DNA of 64,000 nt from Gallionellaceae bacterium (GCA_028714875.1 JAQTLN010000002.1:124001-188000); one strand, 5' to 3'; shown: positions 25,838 through 34,061, counted from the stretch's first letter. Numbers and translations: made by a program. Notes: generated from the sequence alone by a model not told the origin.

Positions 25838-26464
25838 TCAATCGCCGGGGTAGTTGGCCACTTCCAGCTTCATGACGGGGGCGACGACGCCCATGGAAAC
25901 GATGGCTTTGAGCGCGACCTCGACCGGCATGTCGAGTTCGATGACCGCGTCGCGCCGTACATAGAAATAGAAGCCGTTGACCGGGCTGGGCGTGGTGGGA
26001 ATGAACACGGCCACATGCTCCGCGTCGAACTGCGCTTTGACCTCGCTCGGGATGTTGGTCTGGAACGCCAGCGACCAGGCCTCGGGGTGCGGATAGCGCA
26101 CCAGCAGCACCTTCTTGAAGGCCAGGCCGGAGCCGGATAACAGGGTGTCTGAGACTTGTTTGACGCTGCCGTAGATGGATTTCACCACCGGAATGCGCTG
26201 CAGCAGGCTTTCCCAGAACCGCACGAGACGTTGGCCGATCAGGTTGGCGGCGAACAGGCCGGTGATGACGATCACCACGCCGGTGAGTATCACACCGAGA
26301 CCGGGGATATAAATACCCAGCCAGTAATACGGGCGCCAGTGTTCCGGCAGCAATAGCAGGGTCTGATCCATCGCCCCGATCAGGGCGGAGATCACCCAGA
26401 TCGTGATGCCCAGGGGCACCCAGATCAACAGGCCGGTAATGAAATAGCGTTTCAGGGCGGACAT
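25838..26464 (-). CDS. DUF502 family inner-membrane protein
   Basis: A 208-residue protein with two transmembrane helices, near residues 8-29 (FITGLLIWVPLGITIWVISA) and 55-75 (IPGLGVILTGVVIVITGLF). A conserved soluble part follows, with the PVVKSIYGSVKQV motif (about residues 93-105) and VAVFIPTTPSPVNGFYFYV. These features are typical of DUF502. Biochemical role is unknown. The order fmdB - DUF502 - aspS is common in beta- and gammaproteobacteria. Start is ATG 26464. A hairpin separates it from fmdB. Confidence 0.88.
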   Translation of the reverse strand: MSALKRYFITGLLIWVPLGITIWVISALIGAMDQTLLLLPEHWRPYYWLGIYIPGLGVILTGVVIVITGLFAANLIGQRLVRFWESLLQRIPVVKSIYGSVKQVSDTLLSGSGLAFKKVLLVRYPHPEAWSLAFQTNIPSEVKAQFDAEHVAVFIPTTPSPVNGFYFYVRRDAVIELDMPVEVALKAIVSMGVVAPVMKLEVANYPGD

Positions 26465-26479
26465 GCTTGGCTCATAAAC

Positions 26480-26514
26480 AAATCGGGCAAACGCACATGG
26501 CGTTTGCCCGATTT
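26480..26514 (-). terminator. Hairpin/terminator between fmdB and DUF502 gene
   Basis: Perfect 15-bp stem AAATCGGGCAAACGC / GCGTTTGCCCGATTT with a 5-nt loop. Read on the minus strand it is followed by TTTGTTTAT-like sequence, so it can act as a terminator or attenuator after fmdB. It overlaps the region where a DUF502 leader would begin. Confidence 0.7.
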
Positions 26515-26530
26515 GACGGGTAACCCGGAA

Positions 26531-26770
26531 TCAACTGACGCAGGCCGGACAGGCACCGGTGCCACAGGCGGGGGAGGGCGCTTCCGGCTTGTTCTTGAAG
26601 TCGGTGGCGTAGTAGCCGTTGCCCTTGAGATGGAAGCCGGCGGCGGTGAGTTGTTTGGCATACGTCGCCTGACCGCAGGCGGGGCAGGTATCGAGCGGGG
26701 CGTCGCTCATTTTCTGCATGACATCTTCTTCATGGCCGCAGGCGGAACATTTGTAAGCGTAGATCGGCAT
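26531..26770 (-). CDS. FmdB family zinc-ribbon protein
   Basis: A 79-residue protein beginning MPIYAYKCSACGHEEDVMQKM. It has a CxxC pair at residues 8-11, a second pair at 32-35 (CPACGQ) and a Cys-rich end (CGTGACPACVS). This is the classic FmdB_1/CxxC_CxxC_SSSS regulatory-protein zinc ribbon, usually 70-110 residues. It probably binds one zinc through the first two pairs; regulatory function is suggested for the family but not proven. It is the first gene of the fmdB-DUF502-aspS group. A GGAGACC ribosome-binding site precedes the ATG. Confidence 0.9.
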   Translation of the reverse strand: MPIYAYKCSACGHEEDVMQKMSDAPLDTCPACGQATYAKQLTAAGFHLKGNGYYATDFKNKPEAPSPACGTGACPACVS

Positions 26771-26873
26771 GGGGGTCTCCTGAACGCGAGAGTGGGCGCA
26801 ATTGGGCGCGGATTATATCAACGAAATCTTATATTTAGGCGGCAAGGTGGCTTTCAAGGCGGGAGCCGCTTTT

Positions 26874-26931
26874 GTAGCGCAGGCGTCTCGCCTGCCGGGG
26901 TTAAAAGACGCGGGCGAGACGCCCGCGCTAC
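26874..26931. repeat. GTAGCGC-type inverted repeat (copy 1)
   Basis: 58-bp imperfect palindrome with outer ends GTAGCGC / GCGCTAC and inner GGCGTCTCGCC / GGGCGAGACGCC arms. It is followed by ATGTGGGCC, as is the copy at 52287. It sits between fmdB and the ABC ATPase gene; the remainder of 26771-26996 shows no gene. Confidence 0.75.
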
Positions 26932-26996
26932 ATGTGGGCCGCCTCCGTCGTCTCGGCAAACGGGCCATTTGGGTTAACAGTCGCCGTCTGGAAGCG

Positions 26997-27860
26997 CTAC
27001 AGCGCCCGGCCTTCTCCCGCTTCCTCGTAAGTTCGCCCATCGCGGATGTGATAGATGCGCTTGAAGGTGGGGATGATCTTCTCGTCGTGGGTGACGACGA
27101 TGATGGCGGTGCGGTACTGGCTGGCCATCTGGTTGAGGATGCGCATGACGCCCAGCGCGCGTTCGCTGTCGAGTGGGGCGGTGGGTTCGTCGGCGAGGAT
27201 GACCGGCGGCTGGTTGGCCAGGGCGCGGGCGATGGAGACGCGCTGTTGCTCGCCGCCGGACAGTTGCGACGGCTGCGCTTTCGCCCGGTGCGCGACGTCG
27301 AGCGCCTCCAACAGTTCCACGGCGCGCCGGCGCGCTTCGCCGTTGGGGCGACCCGAAAGCATGGGCAGCAAGGCGACGTTATCGGTCACGTCGAGAAAGG
27401 GGATCAGGTAAGGCGCCTGGAACACGAAGCCGATGCGGTCGCGGCGCAGCGCGCGTAGATCGCGGGTTTTCCAGGCGTTGTCGTAGATCGTCTCGCCGCC
27501 CAGGGTCATGCGCCCGGCGCTAGGTTCGATCACCGCGCCCAGGCACTTGAGCAGGGTGCTCTTGCCCGAGCCGCTGGGGCCGACCAGGCCGACCACTTCG
27601 CCGGGGGCGACGCGCATGTTCACGTCCTTCAAGGCGTCCACCGCCGTGTCGCCGGCGCCATAGCGTTTGCGCAGACCTTCGATGAGGATGCCCGCGTCTT
27701 CGGTTGACGTGCTCCCCCCTTTTTCAAAGGGGGGCCGGGGGGGATTTGCGGGCGTTCCACTGTCGGCCGGCGTCGGAAAATCCCCACTGCCCCCCTTTTC
27801 CAAAGGGGGGGTCTCTGCATCACGATTGGATTGGTTAGCGCTCAACTTAGTCCCGTTCAT
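26997..27860 (-). CDS. ABC exporter ATPase (DevA/LolD/MacB-like) with N-terminal repeat-encoded insert
   Basis: A 287-residue ATPase that powers the FtsX-type permease encoded just upstream. Walker A is GPSGSGKST, the signature LSGGEQQR, Walker B VILADEPT followed by PLDS, and the switch His is in VTHDE. Length is about 50 residues above the family norm. The excess is N-terminal: residues 17-49 are encoded by a palindromic element (27714-27811) and read as proline/glycine/lysine-rich sequence with PPLEKGG and PPFEKGG. The true ABC fold begins at ILIEGLRKRYG (about 58). ATG 27860 follows a GGAGG site and lies one base past the permease stop, so translation is probably coupled. Substrate is unknown. 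Confidence 0.92.
   Translation of the reverse strand: MNGTKLSANQSNRDAETPPLEKGGSGDFPTPADSGTPANPPRPPFEKGGSTSTEDAGILIEGLRKRYGAGDTAVDALKDVNMRVAPGEVVGLVGPSGSGKSTLLKCLGAVIEPSAGRMTLGGETIYDNAWKTRDLRALRRDRIGFVFQAPYLIPFLDVTDNVALLPMLSGRPNGEARRRAVELLEALDVAHRAKAQPSQLSGGEQQRVSIARALANQPPVILADEPTAPLDSERALGVMRILNQMASQYRTAIIVVTHDEKIIPTFKRIYHIRDGRTYEEAGEGRAL
27714..27811. repeat. C-tract/G-tract palindromic element A (in frame in ABC ATPase N-terminus)
   Basis: About 98 bp. Each end is itself a small hairpin: C6 TTTTTC AAAG6 on the left, C6 TTTTCC AAAG7 on the right. Inner blocks CCGGGGGGGATTT and AAATCCCC complete a terminal inverted repeat of about 34 bp. The centre is not conserved between copies. On the minus strand it is read through without a stop as part of the ATPase. 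Confidence 0.85.
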
Positions 27861-27861
27861 C

Positions 27862-29055
27862 TCAACCTCCGATCGCGGTGGCCGGGTCCACCCGCAGCGC
27901 GGCGCGGATGGCCAGGGTGCTGGCGAGGGCGCAGATCAGCATGACCGCGACGAAGCCGCGCAACGCGTCCTCCGGAGTGAGCAGCACGTATTTGGGAAAC
28001 GCCGGCGCCCAGAAGGTGGCGGCGACCTTGCCCACGGCGAAACCGATCAGGCCCAGGCCCAACGCCTGCTGCAGGATCATGCCGGCGATGGTGCGGCTCT
28101 TCGTGCCGATGAGTTTCAGCACGGCGATCTCGCGGATCTTGCCCAGGGTCATGGTGTAGATGATGAAGGCGACGATGGCCGCGCTGACGATGGCCAGGAT
28201 CACCAGGAACATGGCGATCTGCCGCGCCGAGGTGGCGATCAGCTTGGCCACCAGGATTTCTTCCATCTGCGCGCGGGTGTAGGCCTGGAGATGCTTCCAG
28301 CGGCGTATTTCCTGGGCCACGGTCTCCGGGGCGTACCCGGCGGCCGCGCGCACCAGCACGGTGTTGACGTTGTGGTTGCTGGACTGGGACGCCTGGATGG
28401 CGTCGAGCAAGCCGGGCACGCCGGGGCGGTTCAGGGCCGGGTTGGCGGCGGTGCGCGCGCGGTCGTTGCGGATGGCCTCGTTGTCCTTGAGGAACTGCGC
28501 CTCCTGGGCATCTTTGAGCGGGATGAACAGCATCGGGTCGCCCCCCGACGAGACCATGCGCCGGGTCAGCCCCACCACCGAGTAGTCGTGGCGGCGAATG
28601 CGGACGACTTCGCCCAGCGCGAAGCCGGTCTTTACATCGGCGACCGCTTCGTAATGGCCGCGTGTGAGCTGGCGACCGGCGACCAGGTAGCCGGGTTCGC
28701 CCGGCTGGCCGGGGGTGATGCCCACCACCATCGCCCGCACATCTGAATCACCACGGCGCACCTGCATGGTGAGATAGGTGACGTTGGCGGCGGCGGCCAC
28801 GCCGGGCAGGCCGAGCAGGTTGCGATAAATATCGTCGCGCAGGCTGGAAGGCTCGGCATACGGCCCCAGCGTGTCCTTCTGTACCACCCAGAGATCGGCG
28901 CCGCTGTTCTCCAGCAGCACTTTGGCGTCGTCCACCATACCCCGGTAGACCCCGGCCATGGTCAAGGTCACGCCGATCAACAGCCCGAGGCCGACGCCGG
29001 TGAAAACGAACTTGGCCCAGGAATGCAGGATGTCGCGCCCGGCCAGGCTGATCAT
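27862..29055 (-). CDS. FtsX-like ABC exporter permease (DevC type)
   Basis: A 397-residue inner-membrane permease. One N-terminal membrane helix (FVFTGVGLGLLIGVTLTMA) is followed by a large periplasmic MacB-type region and three C-terminal helices (around FLVILAIVSAAIVAFIIYT, ILQQALGLGLIGFAVG and GFVAVMLICALASTLAI). This MacB/DevC topology suits exporters working with an HlyD adaptor. I chose ATG 29055 because GGAGG lies 7 nt upstream; an in-frame ATG at 29079 lacks this. The downstream ATPase starts one base after the stop and the HlyD gene lies upstream. The cargo cannot be inferred; DevBCA homologues export glycolipids and MacAB exports macrolides or peptides. Confidence 0.9.
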   Translation of the reverse strand: MISLAGRDILHSWAKFVFTGVGLGLLIGVTLTMAGVYRGMVDDAKVLLENSGADLWVVQKDTLGPYAEPSSLRDDIYRNLLGLPGVAAAANVTYLTMQVRRGDSDVRAMVVGITPGQPGEPGYLVAGRQLTRGHYEAVADVKTGFALGEVVRIRRHDYSVVGLTRRMVSSGGDPMLFIPLKDAQEAQFLKDNEAIRNDRARTAANPALNRPGVPGLLDAIQASQSSNHNVNTVLVRAAAGYAPETVAQEIRRWKHLQAYTRAQMEEILVAKLIATSARQIAMFLVILAIVSAAIVAFIIYTMTLGKIREIAVLKLIGTKSRTIAGMILQQALGLGLIGFAVGKVAATFWAPAFPKYVLLTPEDALRGFVAVMLICALASTLAIRAALRVDPATAIGG

Positions 29056-29086
29056 TGGGGATGCCTCCGAGCAGCGCACCCGATAG

Positions 29087-29152
29087 GTAGCGCCGGCATC
29101 CTGCCGGCGTCTTTGCGCTGACCAGATGAGCCGGCAAGGATGCCGGCGCTAC
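29087..29152. repeat. GTAGCGC-type inverted repeat (copy 2)
   Basis: 66 bp, ends GTAGCGCCGGCATCCTGCCGGC and the matching GCCGGCAAGGATGCCGGCGCTAC arm in inverted orientation, lying between the HlyD gene and the permease gene of the same operon. It could form a strong hairpin in the operon mRNA. Confidence 0.75.
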
Positions 29153-29194
29153 ATAGGTGGCACTCATCCGTTTGGCGGGGGGCGCCAAAGGTAC

Positions 29195-30382
29195 TCATGG
29201 TTTTTGCCCCGCCAGAGCCGGTACCACCTTGACGCGACTGGTGGCGGCCAGTTCGCGTTCGCTGTAGACCACCACTTCGCTGCCGGCCTTCAGGCCGTCG
29301 AGAATTTGCACCCGGCCGTCGAGGCCGCGCGCGCCCGCTTTCACGGGGACGAAACGCGGGTGTCCGTCGGCGATCACCCAGACCCCGCTCTGCTCATCCA
29401 ACTGCTTCAAGCTGGCGTTGGGCACGACCGGGGAGGGCGCGGCGGCGGGCAGATCAAGGGTGACTTCCGCCAGCTCGCCGATGGAAACCGTGGTGGGTGG
29501 GGTGGTGAACACTATCTGCGCGATGCGCTCCTCGGTGATGGCATCGCTGACCAATTCGACCCGCGCCACCTTGCCCGGCAGCGCTGTTTTCGGCTGGGAA
29601 CGGAGCACGATGCGCGCCGGCAGACCCTCGGCCAGCCCTTCGGAGCGGCCCTGATCGAAGCGTACCCGCAGCCACAGGCTGGCCGGGTCGACCAGCCGCA
29701 ACACCGCCTGGCCGGCCACCACTGTGGAGCCGGGTTCGGCCTCGCGCGCGCTGACCACGCCGTCGCTCGGCGCCAGCAGACGCACATTGGCGCGCTGTTG
29801 GCGCAGCCCCTGCCGTTCCGCCGCCTGGCGCTCAATGTCCTGACGCGCGCCGACGAGCGCCGCCGCCGCCCCCTCCAGCCCGGCGCGGGCGGATTGCTCT
29901 TCCTGAATCTTGGCGTCCACCACGCTCTGGCTGACGAACATCCGCGCCCCCAACTCCGTGTAGCGGCGCGCGTTGATGGCCGCGAGTTCGCGTTTGCTGG
30001 CGGCGTCTTGTTGCTGCGCCTGCGCCACGGCCACCGCGCTGCGCGCGCGCGCCAGGCCGGCATCCAGGGCCGCTACCCGTTGGTCCAGGTCCACCGGGTC
30101 CATTTCCGCCAGTAACTGCCCGGCGCGTACCGGATCGCCGACATCGACCAGCACCCGTTTCACCCGACCGGCGACCGTGGGGCCGATCAGATAAGCCCGC
30201 CGTGCTTCCACCGTGCCGATGCCGAACAGCGCCGGCGCCACCGTACCCTGTTCCACCTTGGCCACGGTCACGCGGATCGGCGCCAGGGGGCCGCTCCGCG
30301 CCACGACGAAGCCCAGGCCCGCGAGCAACAAGAGGCCCATGAGGGCAAACAGCCATTTGCCGGAGACGGTGGGGAGTTTCAT
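29195..30382 (-). CDS. HlyD-family periplasmic adaptor of ABC exporter (DevB/MacA-like)
   Basis: A 395-residue membrane-fusion protein. It has one N-terminal anchor (WLFALMGLLLLAGLGFVVA, residues 10-28), a first biotinyl-lipoyl half (GPTVAGRVKRVLVDVGDPV), a long Ala/Gln/Arg coiled-coil hairpin (about 100-200), the second lipoyl half (LLAPSDGVVSAREAEPGSTV) and beta-barrel and membrane-proximal domains (ending VKVVPALAGQ). It should link the permease to an outer-membrane channel; no TolC-type gene is nearby. ATG 30382 has a GGAGG site. It precedes the permease and ATPase genes in the same direction, forming a tripartite-exporter operon. Confidence 0.92.
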   Translation of the reverse strand: MKLPTVSGKWLFALMGLLLLAGLGFVVARSGPLAPIRVTVAKVEQGTVAPALFGIGTVEARRAYLIGPTVAGRVKRVLVDVGDPVRAGQLLAEMDPVDLDQRVAALDAGLARARSAVAVAQAQQQDAASKRELAAINARRYTELGARMFVSQSVVDAKIQEEQSARAGLEGAAAALVGARQDIERQAAERQGLRQQRANVRLLAPSDGVVSAREAEPGSTVVAGQAVLRLVDPASLWLRVRFDQGRSEGLAEGLPARIVLRSQPKTALPGKVARVELVSDAITEERIAQIVFTTPPTTVSIGELAEVTLDLPAAAPSPVVPNASLKQLDEQSGVWVIADGHPRFVPVKAGARGLDGRVQILDGLKAGSEVVVYSERELAATSRVKVVPALAGQKP

Positions 30383-30430
30383 TGCACCTCCCGGTGGCGG
30401 GTGGCGTGCAACTCGGCATTCAATGTCGCG

Positions 30431-30589
30431 CTATTCAAGGCGTAGCTCCTCGGGCTGGAGGGGGGGGAAACAATCGTCAAATGAGGCTACCAGGCGCTCC
30501 AGGTCGGCAAACAGGTCATAGCGCGTGGTTTCCAGCCAGCGCGCCAGATGCGCCGGCTCGAATTGTCCCGATTTCTCAACGCGCGCCAT
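30431..30589 (-). CDS. Possible 52-residue small protein between cytochrome c' and HlyD genes
   Basis: Starts with ATG 30589 overlapping the end of the cytochrome c' gene by 14 bp and ends 48 bp before the HlyD gene. The product (MARVEKSGQFEPAHLARWLE and onward) is acidic and probably helical, with no membrane segment or signal. The overlap and orientation suggest translational coupling. I do not recognise a family, and the open frame extends upstream inside the cytochrome gene, so it could be chance. Confidence 0.4.
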   Translation of the reverse strand: MARVEKSGQFEPAHLARWLETTRYDLFADLERLVASFDDCFPPLQPEELRLE

Positions 30590-31004
30590 AGAAATGGTTG
30601 ACGAACGGCTTGCGGAATTCGCGGTGGCAGTCGTAGCAACTGGTCTGGAGTTTCTCGAAGGCCAGGATGACACCCGCGCCATCCCCGGTTTTGGCGGCTT
30701 TGCCGAGTGCCTGCGCCTGGGCGTGGGTTTCACTGTCATGCGCCTTGAATTTGCCCATGTCGCTGCCCATGAAACTCATGATGCGCATCTTTTCGGAGAG
30801 CGGCGGCTGCGGGTGGTTGGCGATCAGGGGCGCGGTTTTTTCCACCAGTGCCCAGTCTTCACGGGAAATGCCGTCGGTAATGGTTTGCATGTTGCCGCCC
30901 AGGTCACGCATGACCTTCTGGAGAACGAGCGGCTCGGCCGCTTGCGCGCCGATGGCGGCGAGCGCCAGGCAAGCGGCGAGGATGGGTTTAAGCGCGTTGT
31001 TCAT
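30576..31004 (-). CDS. Cytochrome c' (class II, C-terminal haem)
   Basis: A 142-residue periplasmic protein: signal peptide MNNALKPILAACLALAAIGAQA, then a four-helix-type sequence with the haem motif CYDCH at 123-127, near the C-terminus as in class II cytochromes c. Length and motif place fit cytochrome c'. Such proteins bind NO or serve as electron carriers; which applies here cannot be read from the sequence. I chose ATG 31004 because a good signal peptide starts there; the open frame extends far upstream without sense. It lies directly upstream of the small gene and HlyD gene and may be in their operon. Confidence 0.85.
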   Translation of the reverse strand: MNNALKPILAACLALAAIGAQAAEPLVLQKVMRDLGGNMQTITDGISREDWALVEKTAPLIANHPQPPLSEKMRIMSFMGSDMGKFKAHDSETHAQAQALGKAAKTGDGAGVILAFEKLQTSCYDCHREFRKPFVNHFYGAR

Positions 31005-31065
31005 GTCAGGCACCTTTATCGGAAACGATCTGGAGGTGGCGGGCGGGTGTAACCGCCTGCCGCGC

Positions 31066-31419
31066 TTATTGCGGCGTGATGATGCTGTCCTGCCCGGTCT
31101 GGCGATGTTCCTGGCGCATTTCGCTGTTTTGTCGTGTCTCGCGGTTCTGTTGCATGTCACCGGACTGGGAAGCGTCGCGTGTCCGGGTGCGATCGCGCGC
31201 CATATCCTCCGATTGTGAAGCATCGCGTGAGCGAGTCCTCGTCATGTCGCCGGAACCCTGTCCACCGCCCTGGCCGCCGCCCTGGCCACCCATCTGGCCG
31301 GAACCCATGCCACCGCCGCTCATGCCACCACCGCCACCACCGCGCGCTTCGGCGTCGAGGGTCATGCCGATGGCAAGAAGGGTGACGAAGGCCGCGATAA
31401 GAGATTTCGATTTGTTCAT
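31066..31419 (-). CDS. Secreted Gly-rich low-complexity protein
   Basis: A 117-residue protein starting at ATG 31419 after GGAGC. Signal peptide MNKSKSLIAAFVTLLAIGMTLDAEA is followed by a glycine-rich block (GGGGGGMSGGGMGSGQMGGQ) and an Arg/Asp/Gln-rich part holding an imperfect repeat, RTRSRDASQSEDM and RTRTRDASQSGDM. Probably periplasmic or surface, intrinsically disordered. I recognise no family. It is upstream of cytochrome c' on the same strand. Confidence 0.65.
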   Translation of the reverse strand: MNKSKSLIAAFVTLLAIGMTLDAEARGGGGGGMSGGGMGSGQMGGQGGGQGGGQGSGDMTRTRSRDASQSEDMARDRTRTRDASQSGDMQQNRETRQNSEMRQEHRQTGQDSIITPQ

Positions 31420-31480
31420 GGTGTTGCTCCTGTCTGTTGCCTGTGAATAAAGGAAATTGCTTCCAGCCTGGCGTCGTGCC

Positions 31481-31756
31481 TTAACGGCCATGGCCGCGCT
31501 CGCCACGCGCGCCGAGGCCCTGGCGGGCTTCGTAGCCGGTGCCGTAGCGAGCGCCGCCGCGCGGCGTGGTGCTGAATCGACTGCCCCATTCCCTGTCTCC
31601 GCCGAGATCGGGCAGACGGGATTCAGGCGGGGGCGGGTACAGCGCAGTGACTGGCGACGCGGCTTCTTCGTTCACCTTCGGCTCGTCTCTCGGCGCTGCC
31701 TGAGCGGCTGTGGCGAAGAGCAGGACGGTGAATGGAAGCAATCGGCTGGGCCTCAT
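31481..31756 (-). CDS. Small secreted protein of unknown function
   Basis: A 91-residue product with a clear signal peptide (MRPSRLLPFTVLLFATAAQAA) and a mature part rich in Pro, Gly and Arg (YPPPPESRLPDLGGDREWG; RGGARYGTGYEARQGLGARG). No cysteine and no domain that I recognise. Likely periplasmic and disordered. It precedes the Gly-rich protein gene on the same strand and lies divergently from the response regulator. The signal peptide is the main support for it being real. Confidence 0.55.
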   Translation of the reverse strand: MRPSRLLPFTVLLFATAAQAAPRDEPKVNEEAASPVTALYPPPPESRLPDLGGDREWGSRFSTTPRGGARYGTGYEARQGLGARGERGHGR

Positions 31757-31923
31757 GGCATTGCGTGGCTGTTGATGGAGGCTGAAGTATCCGGCCCGGC
31801 CATTTCCCCCTGTTTACCCAGCCGACACAGGTTGTTTCAGGTTGTTTCGCGGCATTCGGCGGCGGCGCGCTTGCCGGTAACATGGCGCGTCCCCGCATTC
31901 CGGGCGGGGGAGGAGTGGTGGAC

Positions 31924-32652
31924 GTGGGCGAGGAAGCAAAGCAACGTATTCTGCTGGTGGACGACGACGCGGCGCTGCGCGAACTGGTGACCGATTACCT
32001 CGGCGCCAGCGGTTTCCAGGTGGACGGCGTCGGTGACGGCGCCGCTTTGCGCGTTCGCATGGCGGAGCGCGGCGCCGATCTGGTGGTGCTCGATCTGATG
32101 TTGCCGGGCGAGGACGGTCTGAGTTTGCTCAGATGGTTGCGCGCCGAGGGTGGCCCGCCGGTGATCATCGTCTCGGCGCGCGGCGAGGAAGTGGACCGGG
32201 TGGTGGGCCTGGAACTCGGCGCCGACGACTATCTGGCGAAGCCGTTCGGCCCGCGCGAACTGCTCGCGCGGGTGCGCGCGGTGTTGCGCCGCGGCGCCGC
32301 CGAGAGCGCGGCGAAAGAATCCAGCATGGCGGCCGAGGTCGCCACATTCGGCCCCTTCCGGCTCGATCTCGCCACCCATGTATTGGTGTGCGATGGCCGC
32401 GAAATCGGCCTGACCTCGGGCGAATTCACGCTGCTGCGCATTTTTCTCGAACATCCCAACCAAGTGCTGACCCGCGACCATTTGATCACCCTGGTCAAGG
32501 GGTATGAACGCGCGCCCTTCGACCGCAGCGTGGACGTGCGGGTGACTCGTCTGCGCCGCAAGATCGAGCCGAATCCGGAAGCGCCGATCTATCTGCGCAC
32601 CATCTGGGGCGAGGGCTACCTGTTCTCGCCGCGTGGCGAAGGGGCCGCTTGA
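31924..32652 (+). CDS. OmpR-family response regulator
   Basis: About 242 residues. The receiver domain has acidic pair DDD (13-15), phosphoacceptor D57 (VVLDLMLPGEDG) and K106 (AKPFGPREL). A winged-helix DNA-binding domain follows (GLTSGEFTLLRIFLEHPNQV, then TIWGEGYLFSP). I chose GTG 31924 because GGGGAGGAG lies about 9 nt upstream; ATG 31882, also in frame, has no such site. It overlaps the following histidine kinase gene, so the pair is co-translated. Target genes are unknown; the divergent small secreted protein gene is a possible one. Confidence 0.93.
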   Translation: MGEEAKQRILLVDDDAALRELVTDYLGASGFQVDGVGDGAALRVRMAERGADLVVLDLMLPGEDGLSLLRWLRAEGGPPVIIVSARGEEVDRVVGLELGADDYLAKPFGPRELLARVRAVLRRGAAESAAKESSMAAEVATFGPFRLDLATHVLVCDGREIGLTSGEFTLLRIFLEHPNQVLTRDHLITLVKGYERAPFDRSVDVRVTRLRRKIEPNPEAPIYLRTIWGEGYLFSPRGEGAA

Positions 32653-33965
32653 AACCGCGCCACACCCTGTTTCGTCGTACCGCGCTGATCGTGGCGGCCG
32701 GCCTGCTGGCGTTTCAGCTCGTCTCCGGCGCGGCCATTTTCTTCAATCTCATGCTGCCGCTGGCGCAACGTTCGGCCGACGACCTCGCCGCCCTGCTGGT
32801 GCTGTCAGCGCGCACCTGGGTGGAACTCCCGCCCGCCACACGCGCCGCGTTCGAGGCGGAATTGCGCGGCAGCCACGGCCTGGACCTGCGCGAGGTCAGC
32901 ACGTCCTCGGGCGCCGAAATTCGCTATTACCCTTATCTCAACTTTCTCCGCGCGGCCCTCGTCGCCCGCCTTGGCCCCGGCTCTGCGCCGCGTGTGTTGG
33001 AAACAGCGGATGGACGTTTTCATGTGGACATTGCGATGGCTCAGCGCATGCTGCATTTCAGTCTTTCCAAGGAACTGATCGCGCCACGCCCGTCCCAGGC
33101 CCTGGCCTGGAGCATCGCCGCCGGCCTGCTGGTCACCCTGATCACGGCCTGGTTGCTCGCGCGCCGCATCACCGCGCCGGTGGCGCGGCTGGCGGCCGCG
33201 GCGCGCCAGATCGGCAGTGGCGAGCGGCCGCCCAATCTGCCCGAATCGGGTGAACAGGAACTGGCCGATCTGGCGCGGGTGTTCAACCAGACCGGCGCCC
33301 AGCTCGCGGCGCGGCGCGAGAACCAGAGCACGCTGCTGGCTGGCGTTTCGCACGACCTGCGCAGCCCGCTCGGCCGTCTCAAAATGGCCCTGGGCATGCT
33401 CGCCGAGGAGCGCGCCTCGCCGTTGCTGGCGCGCATGGAGCGCGATGTCGCGGAAATGGAAAGTCTCATCGGCGCGCAACTGGAGCTCGCACGCGCCCAG
33501 GAAATAGAGGGGGCGGAAAGCACCGACATCGACGCCTTGCTGGCTGAATTGCTGGAAGCGGCGGAGGCGCGCTCGCCCGGACAAACCCGTTTGCGCGTCG
33601 CGGGGCCGCCTTGCCGGGCGGTCATCGCCCCCCTGGCGCTGCGGCGCATCGTCACCAATCTATTGGAAAACGCCCTGCGCTACGCCGGGCCGGGGCGCCT
33701 GCAACTGGTGAGACGACGTTGCGCCGGCGGCCTGCTGATCGGTGTGCGCGATTCCGGGCCGGGCATCCCCGCCGAGATGCGCGAGGCGGTGTTCCGCCCC
33801 TTCTTTCGCCTCGACCCCTCGCGCAACCGCGCCACCGGCGGCAGCGGCCTGGGCCTGGCCATCGTCCGGCAATTGGCGGAAACCCAGGGCTGGAAGATCG
33901 CCGTCAAGCCGCGTTTGAGTGGTGGCGCCAGTGTCTGGCTGGCGATTCCGTTATCGGATCGGTAG
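32649..33965 (+). CDS. EnvZ-type sensor histidine kinase
   Basis: A 438-residue membrane kinase starting with TTG 32649, which overlaps the regulator stop (TTGA). Helices near 11-36 and 152-171 frame a periplasmic sensor domain of about 115 residues. HAMP follows (RRITAPVARLAAAARQIGSG), then the H-box with H235 (GVSHDLRSPLGRLK), the N-box (IVTNLLENALRYAG) and G-boxes (RDSGPGIP; GSGLGLAIVRQL). It should autophosphorylate and pass the phosphate to the adjacent OmpR-type regulator. Its TAG stop lies inside the left end of an inverted repeat at 33962. Confidence 0.93.
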   Translation: MKPRHTLFRRTALIVAAGLLAFQLVSGAAIFFNLMLPLAQRSADDLAALLVLSARTWVELPPATRAAFEAELRGSHGLDLREVSTSSGAEIRYYPYLNFLRAALVARLGPGSAPRVLETADGRFHVDIAMAQRMLHFSLSKELIAPRPSQALAWSIAAGLLVTLITAWLLARRITAPVARLAAAARQIGSGERPPNLPESGEQELADLARVFNQTGAQLAARRENQSTLLAGVSHDLRSPLGRLKMALGMLAEERASPLLARMERDVAEMESLIGAQLELARAQEIEGAESTDIDALLAELLEAAEARSPGQTRLRVAGPPCRAVIAPLALRRIVTNLLENALRYAGPGRLQLVRRRCAGGLLIGVRDSGPGIPAEMREAVFRPFFRLDPSRNRATGGSGLGLAIVRQLAETQGWKIAVKPRLSGGASVWLAIPLSDR

Positions 33966-34061
33966 GTCGGGTTAGGCGCGGTTTTTTGCGCCGTAACCCG
34001 ACAACGGCGGCCACCCGCGAGTCTCCTCGGGTTACGCGATAAGGCCGCTAACCCGACCTAC
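33962..34061. repeat. GTAGGTCGGGTTA inverted-repeat element supplying two stop codons
   Basis: 100 bp with perfect 13-bp ends GTAGGTCGGGTTA / TAACCCGACCTAC and inner hairpins (GTCGGGTTAGGCGC with GCGCCGTAACCCGAC around a T6 loop). The left TAG is the stop of the histidine kinase and the right TAG (minus strand) is the stop of the acyl-CoA synthetase. It probably also terminates both convergent transcripts. Confidence 0.8.

Noticed and set aside
30740-31223. Longer forms of the cytochrome c' gene and of the 52-residue gene
   Set aside because: Upstream extensions have no signal peptide or conserved sequence; the chosen starts fit signal peptide and spacing.
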